Of a stretch of 64,000 nt of DNA, positions 58,313 to 64,000 are shown in pieces. The notes under the pieces were generated by a model. It had not been told where the DNA came from. It worked only from the letters and a program-made list of their open reading frames with translations, and searched no databases. Source of the DNA: Vitellaria paradoxa (taxonomy: Eukaryota > Streptophyta > Magnoliopsida > Ericales > Sapotaceae); NCBI GenBank assembly GCA_019916065.1, contig CM034241.1:24041840-24105839 (forward strand). The letters run 5' to 3'. Made by a program: the position numbers and the translations under genes. Position 1 is the first letter of the stretch. Each line of letters starts with the position of its first letter.

Positions 58313-58704
58313 TAATGAGGACATCAATTTGTAGATTTATTTCTTTTTATTATTATTTTATTTATTATTTGAACCCATTTGCTTTGGGTTTTATTAATAT
58401 CGAATTTATTTTATTAGAGGTTATTTAGAACCATTTGTTTTAAGTCTTATTAGTATTGAGTTTATTTCATTAGGGGTCTTTTGTGTTTCGACCCATGGAT
58501 TTTAGAAGTTTATTATTTAAACCTTAATTAGGATTAACAAGATCATTATTGAATGAATATTGAATACATTAGATTGCTTCTCTCTTTGCGGTTGCTATTC
58601 GTCTCCCTTTCTTTCTCCTCTTTTCTTCGTCTTGTGCATCTTCTTCTTCTTCTTCTTCTTCTTCTTCTGCTTTATTTCTTTCTTATTCTTTCAATGTTCA
58701 ATCC
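58313..58704 (+). repeat. 5' LTR-like direct repeat
   Basis: Pairs with 61114-61492 at roughly 85-90% by eye. It includes a (CTT)n tract at about 58639-58667 and cattattgaatgaatattgaatac. A possible tggtgcaaagg site near 59092 may mark the real LTR end. Confidence 0.7.
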
Positions 58705-59254
58705 TATGTCAATTTTGATATTAAAGCAAAATTTCGATCACTAAGCTTCCTCAAATCATAATTTTATTCACTATCAAGAACTCCAAGCCCTAGCCGTAAT
58801 TATAGTCCAAAACCGTTGCAGCCATCGTAGTCTAAAACCTTAGTCCTTCACATGACGTCGGCAACAACTTAGCAGATCCACTTTTATGAACTTCTAGTGA
58901 CACCCAACTTTGGCGAACACTATCACTGGCATCACCTCCCTCCGGCGACCGACTGGTGACTTTCCGGCAAATTTCTATTGACGTCCAGAATTTGTCCAGA
59001 GCTTTTCAGATCATATTTTTTATAGATTCCAAGCTAACAGGATAGCCGACTATCTATTTGGACATTTCAAAAGTGGGTACTCCATGTAGTTTGGTGCAAA
59101 GGTTTGGATTAAGGTACAATTCTTTCATTGTTAATTATGGTAAAATGCTAATATCATATGGCAGTATGAATTGCATAAATTTGAATTTAAACTTTGCCTA
59201 TTTGTTTCATTTATCCTAGTTTCTAGTTCCATTTGAATTAGTTAATTGTTGCCC

Positions 59255-59286
<32 letters not shown>

Positions 59287-59499
59287 TATCAATCAATCAC
59301 CCATTTCTTGCCTAAATTATTTGTTGAGTTTCATTTATTAGATTCTTTATTTCTATTCTAAGTGTATTAGGATTTTATATTTTTATTACTCTCTTTTTAG
59401 TTTTCTTTAATATTAGCATTTGAAAAAAAAATATTACTTCTGTCCTTTTACCATAAATTTTGAAAATCAATCATATTGAAATAATAAGGTAGGACTTTT

Positions 59500-60160
59500 T
59501 TTTATTTGTCAAACTTATGTCAAAGATCCTCCTTATTTTAGCGGCACTATTGATCCTAATGAGTTTCTTTATTGTATAGATGATATTGAATATATCTTTG
59601 ACTATCATGACCTGTTTGATAACCGATGTATTTGTATAACCAAAACAAGATCGACCAATTACGCTAAAGAGTATTGGCAAATTGTCTAGTTATACTCTAG
59701 ACTTTTTACTCGATGGGCCATGATGAAATAAATTATGAGCGATCAATTTATTTCTAAAAGTTTTATAAATAAAGCATGGTCTTAATTAATGCACATTAAA
59801 CAGGAGCAATATTCTGTTGATGAGTATTTTGATCAATTTAAAAATGTTAGGAAGTGGTTTAACTTTCGAAATGAGCCTTATGCCATCAGTAGATTTGTCC
59901 TTGGCCCAAGGCCTTACATCCGTGAAAAGGTTTAGCGATACGCTCATTAGACCTTAAATGAAGCTTACTCCAAAAGTTTTAGAGATTGAAAAATATTATG
60001 AATTTGAGTCTTATGAGTCTATGTCAAAGTCAAAGTACCCCATACAAATCATTGAGTTGCAACGTCCATCCCCCGAACCTAGTGCCCCTATTGTTTCTAT
60101 TGACGCTTATAATTCTCTTATTGATTCTCCTCTTTTGACATTTGGCCATAACGAGTGACC
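59500..60160 (+). pseudogene. Retrotransposon gag relic
   Basis: Pieces in changing frames follow the gypsy gag order: IDPNEFLYCIDDIEYIFDYH, then YSVDEYFDQFKNVRKWFNF, YAISRFVLGPRPYIREKV and LNEAYSK / VLEIEKYYEFES. Nonsense codons and at least one frameshift (near 59970) interrupt it. The frame from 59958 leads, over one TGA at 60156-60158, into the 240-codon ORF. Confidence 0.65.
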
Positions 60161-60173
60161 AAATTTTCAAAAT

Positions 60174-60896
60174 GTGTCTAAAGTGGTTGAATTAGTTCCA
60201 CCATTATCTTGTCTTGATTTTTTTGGTTTATTTGAGGATATCATGAATAATGACTATCAGGATTGCATAAACTTTATCACTGGTGATGATTACTTGTTTA
60301 GGGGATATTATTTAAACATTTCAAGAGCTTTATTTATTAATCTCATCAGTTGGGAGTTCTTTGAGTCTATATCCAAGTTGTTCTTCTGTGAAATCATTCA
60401 ATTGCAGGTGTCCTCATTACTAGTGCATAATAGAGATGCTCTTGCATACATTGAACAATTTTTCTTACAAGTTATGTGTGGCATGTTTTACCACTATTTT
60501 GTCGATATCATTGACTTTCATTCCATTCGTCCGTCTTTGAGAGATTCTAATTTGACAAGTTTAGTTGTATCATCACTCGTCATTTATTCTCAAACATGTA
60601 TTCCACCTCTGTTCGATAATGCTAATATTAAATGGAAAATTAGATTGAGTAATAATTATTATAAATTTTTTATTGATGTTCTTGATGGGAATAGAGACTT
60701 TAATGGATGTAACTCAATGATGATTTCTGTATTACCTATTAACTACCCCATATTATCCTGCCAAAATTTGCGTGTCAAAGATATTGAACTATTATATATC
60801 CTTTGTGATCTTGTACCCGATACAATTGTTTTTACATTGTTACGTGATATGAGTTTTATAATAATTTGTAATGTGGAGGACTTGTTACCTCGTTAA
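60174..60896 (+). CDS. Unclassified 240-aa ORF in the gag-only element
   Basis: An open frame (60174-60896) starting MSKVVELVPPLSCLDFFGLF. In the same frame and one stop after the gag-linked frame, so it was probably the C-terminal part of one polyprotein. I recognise no domain: no zinc knuckle, no DSG protease, no RT motif. It is rich in Ile, Leu, Phe, Asn and Ser. Short acidic and aromatic stretches (DDYLFRGYYLNIS, FYHYFVDIIDFHSI) are visible. Could be a lineage-specific gag extension or accessory protein. Confidence 0.45.
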   Translation: MSKVVELVPPLSCLDFFGLFEDIMNNDYQDCINFITGDDYLFRGYYLNISRALFINLISWEFFESISKLFFCEIIQLQVSSLLVHNRDALAYIEQFFLQVMCGMFYHYFVDIIDFHSIRPSLRDSNLTSLVVSSLVIYSQTCIPPLFDNANIKWKIRLSNNYYKFFIDVLDGNRDFNGCNSMMISVLPINYPILSCQNLRVKDIELLYILCDLVPDTIVFTLLRDMSFIIICNVEDLLPR

Positions 60897-61113
60897 GGTA
60901 TCTTTGGGCCTCAAATATTATCTGTAAATTATGGAGATATTTTATGCTAGTTTCAGTTCCTCCACCTCTTCAGCGGTGTCCACTTGAGTTCAATATTGAG
61001 AACCTCATTTTCCTTTAACTCTGAAAATGTCTTGTCAAGTGGAAAATGTGATCGAATACTAGTGCCTAAGTTTTTAATTTGACGAAGTTGAGTTTCTTTT
61101 AGCCCGGTAGAGT

Positions 61114-61492
61114 TAATGAGGACATCAATCTACAAATTTATTTCTTTTTATTATTATTTTATTTATTGTTTGGACCCATTTATTTTGGGCTTTATTAATA
61201 TTGGGTTTATTTTATTAGAGGTTATTAGGACTTATCTGTTTTGAGTCTTATTAGTATTGAGTTTATTTTATTAGGGGTCTTTTGTGTTTCGGCCCATGGA
61301 TTTTAGAGGTTTATTATTTAAATCTTAATTAAGCTTAAAAAGATCATTATTGAATGAATATTAAATACATTGGATTGCTTCTTCCTCTACGGCTACTGTT
61401 CGTCTCCCTCTCCTTCTCCTCTTCTCTTTTTCTTCTTCTTCTTCTTCTTCTTCTTCTTTACTTTTTTTTCTTATTCTTTCAATATTTAATCC
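61114..61492 (+). repeat. 3' LTR-like direct repeat
   Basis: Second copy of the 58313 repeat, with a (CTT)n tract near 61430-61457. Confidence 0.7.
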
Positions 61493-61984
61493 AACATCAT
61501 AACCTTCGTCATGTTAGGATTCAATCTCTGTTGCATTTACCTAACAGGTTTGGCATCTTCTTCTTGGTATGGGAGCACACTAAGGGGCTTCTACAATGAA
61601 GATCTACCACAGTCAACCCAAGGCTTTTCTATGGGCACTCAAAACAGCCAACAACCTAACCTCTTATTCCTTCTCTAACTTGAAAGACACGACTATTGTG
61701 AAATGTCTTACCCTCTTCCAGAAATACATATCGGAGCTAACTAGGTAAAGGCTTCCTAGGTGGGTTTGGTGAACATTTAGTCGATGGTTTAGGCTTAATC
61801 AAAGATGGCTCTAAAGGTTCCAAAATCAATACCCGACCATTAATGGCCATGACTTCCTCACTAACACCCACACCTCCATTCCCTTCACCAAATCTCTCAC
61901 CATCCAATATCTCACATCTTTCACTCACCACTAATGCTCGCTCTAAGGGGTCCTCAAGTAATGTTCTCTTAAAGTGCTCTTCAC
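61493..61984. other. Junction between two gypsy relics, with minus-strand frame
   Basis: It holds an 83-codon minus-strand frame (61988-61737, MSEEHFKRTLLEDPLERALV ...). The phrase DPLERALV recurs in plant gypsy spacer regions as I remember them, which would mean an inverted fragment here. Not certain. Confidence 0.35.
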
Positions 61985-63330
61985 TCAAGGTTTGAATAAA
62001 GGGAGCTAATAAAGCTTTTAAGGAAATAAAGGCAAGGATGACGGCAACGCTTATGCTTAAGTTTCCCGATTTTGATAAGATATTTGAATTAGCTTGTAAT
62101 GCTTAACATATAGGCATTAGTGCAGTCCTTAGTCAAGAAGGACAACCTATTGCCTATTACAGTGAGAAGTTAAATGAGGCAAAGAAGAAGTATTCTACTT
62201 ATGGCTTTGAGTTCTATGTCGTGGTATAAGCTATCAAGTATTGGAAGCACTATTTATCCTATAAAGAATTCATTATTTACTCAGATTATGAGGCATTAAA
62301 GTATCTAAATTCCCAAAAGCGTCTTAGTGCTAGGCATGCAAAGTGGAGCACGTGTCTACAGCAATTTTCTTATGTCATAAAACACTGTTCGGGGTCTAAG
62401 AATAAGGCAGTAGATGCTCTTAGTAGCAAGCCTACTTTGTTGGCTATTATGTCTGTTAATGTGGCTAGTTTTGAAGAAATAAGAAAGGAGTATCCAAGTG
62501 ATCCATATTTCGGGGCAATCTACAGAGATTTGCAAGCAAACCTTGTTATGAAGTATCCTTATTTTAGCCTGAAAGATGGTTACCTCTTCTATGGTAATCG
62601 ATTGTGTTTGCCCACACCTTCATTTGTGATTTTGTTACATGGAAGCTACATTCAGGAGGTCTTGTTGGACATTTTGGGAGGGACAAGATAGTTACCCTAG
62701 TGGAGGATCGATTTTATTGGCCTCAATTAAGGCGTGATGTGGAAAAGATTATTCGGCAATATCGCATTTGCAAAGTTTCTAAGGGTCACAAGCAAAACAC
62801 AGGGTTGTACACACCCTTTCCAACACCTCAATTGCCTTGAAAAGATTTGTCTATGGATTTTGTTCTGGGTCTCTCAAAGACACTGTGAGGATTTGATTCA
62901 GTCTTTGTGGTGGTAGATCGATTTTTTAAAATGACTCATTTTCTTCCTTGTCGGAAGACATCAGATGCATCAAAAGTTACTCAAATATTCTTCCGTGAAG
63001 TGGTAAGATTACATGGTCTACCAAAGACAATAGTATCTAATTAAGATGTTAAATTTGTAAGTTATTTTTGGAAAACCCCAAGTAAAGTTTTCTAGTGCTT
63101 GTCACGCACAAATTGATGGGCAAAATGAGGTGACTAATAGAAGTTTGGACAATCTTTTACACTGTCTTATGGAAGAAAATGTACAGTCATGGGGTCTTAT
63201 TCTTCCAACAGCAGAATTTGCTTATAACTTCTTAGTCAATCGATCTACGAGTCGCTCTTCATTTGAGATTGCTATAGGTTTAAAGCCACGGTAGCCCATT
63301 GACTTGGTGTCATTACCTATTGATGCTAGA
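61985..63330 (+). pseudogene. Ty3/gypsy RNase H-integrase relic
   Basis: RNase H region: GISAVLSQEGQPIAYYSEKL, KKYSTYGFEFYVVV, stop, AIKYWKHYLSYKEFIIYSDY, LKYLNSQKRLSARHAKW, VDALSSKP. Integrase zinc finger: HFGRDKIVTLVEDRFYWPQL ... IRQYRICKVSKGHKQN, with Tyr where the first of the paired Cys is expected. The core follows in another frame ([24 protein letters not shown], then IVSN, stop, D). Frameshifts near 62660 and 63070 and many stops. It lacks its own LTRs in the window and may be the remainder of the element whose LTRs lie at 58313 and 61114, or a separate insertion. Confidence 0.85.
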
Positions 63331-64000
63331 TCTAGTTAAGATGTTGAGGAATTTGCCAAACATATTCAGAATGTTCATGCAGTGAGCTCCCTTGGAGCTT
63401 ATTCCTGCCTCTACCTATGGTGAAACGAAGAATGAGATGGTGATCAGTTTGGGAAGGATTCGAGGGCTTCCCGGCCTCCAAAGAGAGAGTTTTCTCAGGA
63501 AAAATTCTATATATCTTGCTTAGATTACAGTTTGGTATTTATAGCTACAGTTGTCACAAACTTATAACTATGGTTACCCATACTAGTGTTACTTTCTAAC
63601 TATAGTTCATAACTGCCAAATAGATTAACCAATTTTCTGTTGGCCCAGATCAGGTAGTTGCCCTATGATGTTAGTTAATTGAGCTAAGAGATAGCCCAAT
63701 GGTGCAGGCCACTCTCCTAGCTTTTACAAGTGTTCTGGACCTTGGAGTAGCCCAATGGGCCTGACCCTTGACCCGGTTACAACTCCCCTTGGCCAGACTC
63801 CATATGAATTTTGTCTTCTTCTAGAAGTTTACATCCTTTCCCCTCTGTTTGGTCAGACAACATTTATTACACACCTACCACCACTATCCTTTTATTTCAT
63901 CTTAACCATTGGTGCCGGAAACACTTGTAAGGCTGAGATTAGAGATTGTTTAATCCATTTTGGGCCGTCCATCTGAGCATATCAACGGTTGTGGCTGAGG
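63331..64000. other. End of window, nothing recognised
   Basis: Balanced base composition from 63380. No ORF with features. It could be non-coding sequence of another element running out of the window. Confidence 0.4.

Larger units (their letters stand above)
58313..61492 (+). mobile_element. Gag-only LTR element (non-autonomous or truncated Ty3/gypsy type)
   Basis: Two direct repeats of about 385 bp (58313-58704 and 61114-61492) start with taatgaggacatcaat and share a (TTC)n tract. Between them are a gag relic (59500-60160) and an ORF of 240 codons, but no protease, RT or integrase. The bases before the second repeat (agtttcttttagcccggtag) look like the end of a plant gypsy internal region. 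The true LTRs may be longer; the second copy loses similarity at about 61492. Confidence 0.65.

Overview
The window is plant nuclear DNA, almost certainly from a flowering plant and most likely a dicot. The signs are plant clades of Ty1/copia and Ty3/gypsy LTR retrotransposons primed by initiator tRNA-Met or an Asp-type tRNA, a PIF/Harbinger relic with Tourist-like MITEs, hAT MITEs, tRNA-derived SINEs, very AT-rich spacers with many microsatellites, and two intron-bearing plant gene relics. I cannot name the species. I saw no intact host gene.

Layout. 1-4686: 3' part of a decayed Ty3/gypsy chromovirus (+) and its 1.8 kb 3' LTR. 5071-5860: primer-site and gag relic of a second gypsy lineage. 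6085-7995: long nested inverted repeats around a less AT-rich core. 8269-13283: copia A (-) with a 5-bp target duplication. 13401-18431: three-exon short-chain dehydrogenase (secoisolariciresinol dehydrogenase type, -) with a 20-nt first exon, a GC-AG intron and one frameshift; its introns hold several MITEs. 18432-21664: AT-rich DNA with MITEs. 21665-26309: copia B (-). 26310-33100: spacer with MITE, tandem repeats and a possible solo LTR. 33169-36010: PIF/Harbinger relic (Myb/SANT-like ORF1 and DDE transposase, +). 37472-42218: copia C (-) with a 5-bp target duplication. 42224-50960: AT-rich repeats, a SINE-like unit and a relic of the putative plant transposon protein domain. 50970-51490: an acidic minisatellite ORF and a 5S-rRNA-derived segment. 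53541-57160: ankyrin half of a TIP1-type DHHC S-acyltransferase, broken by nonsense codons and lacking its catalytic half. 58313-61492: LTR-like direct repeats flanking a gag-only interior with an unclassified 240-aa ORF. 61985-63330: RNase H-integrase relic of a gypsy element.

The genes do not form a pathway. The window is a nest of transposons in which two host gene copies have decayed. I found no convincing new biological system. The best leads are the reconstructed dehydrogenase gene model, the nested inverted-repeat element at 6.1-8.0 kb, the 5S-derived segment at 51.3 kb and the gag-only LTR element at 58-61 kb. All family calls are by eye from motifs; no search was run.
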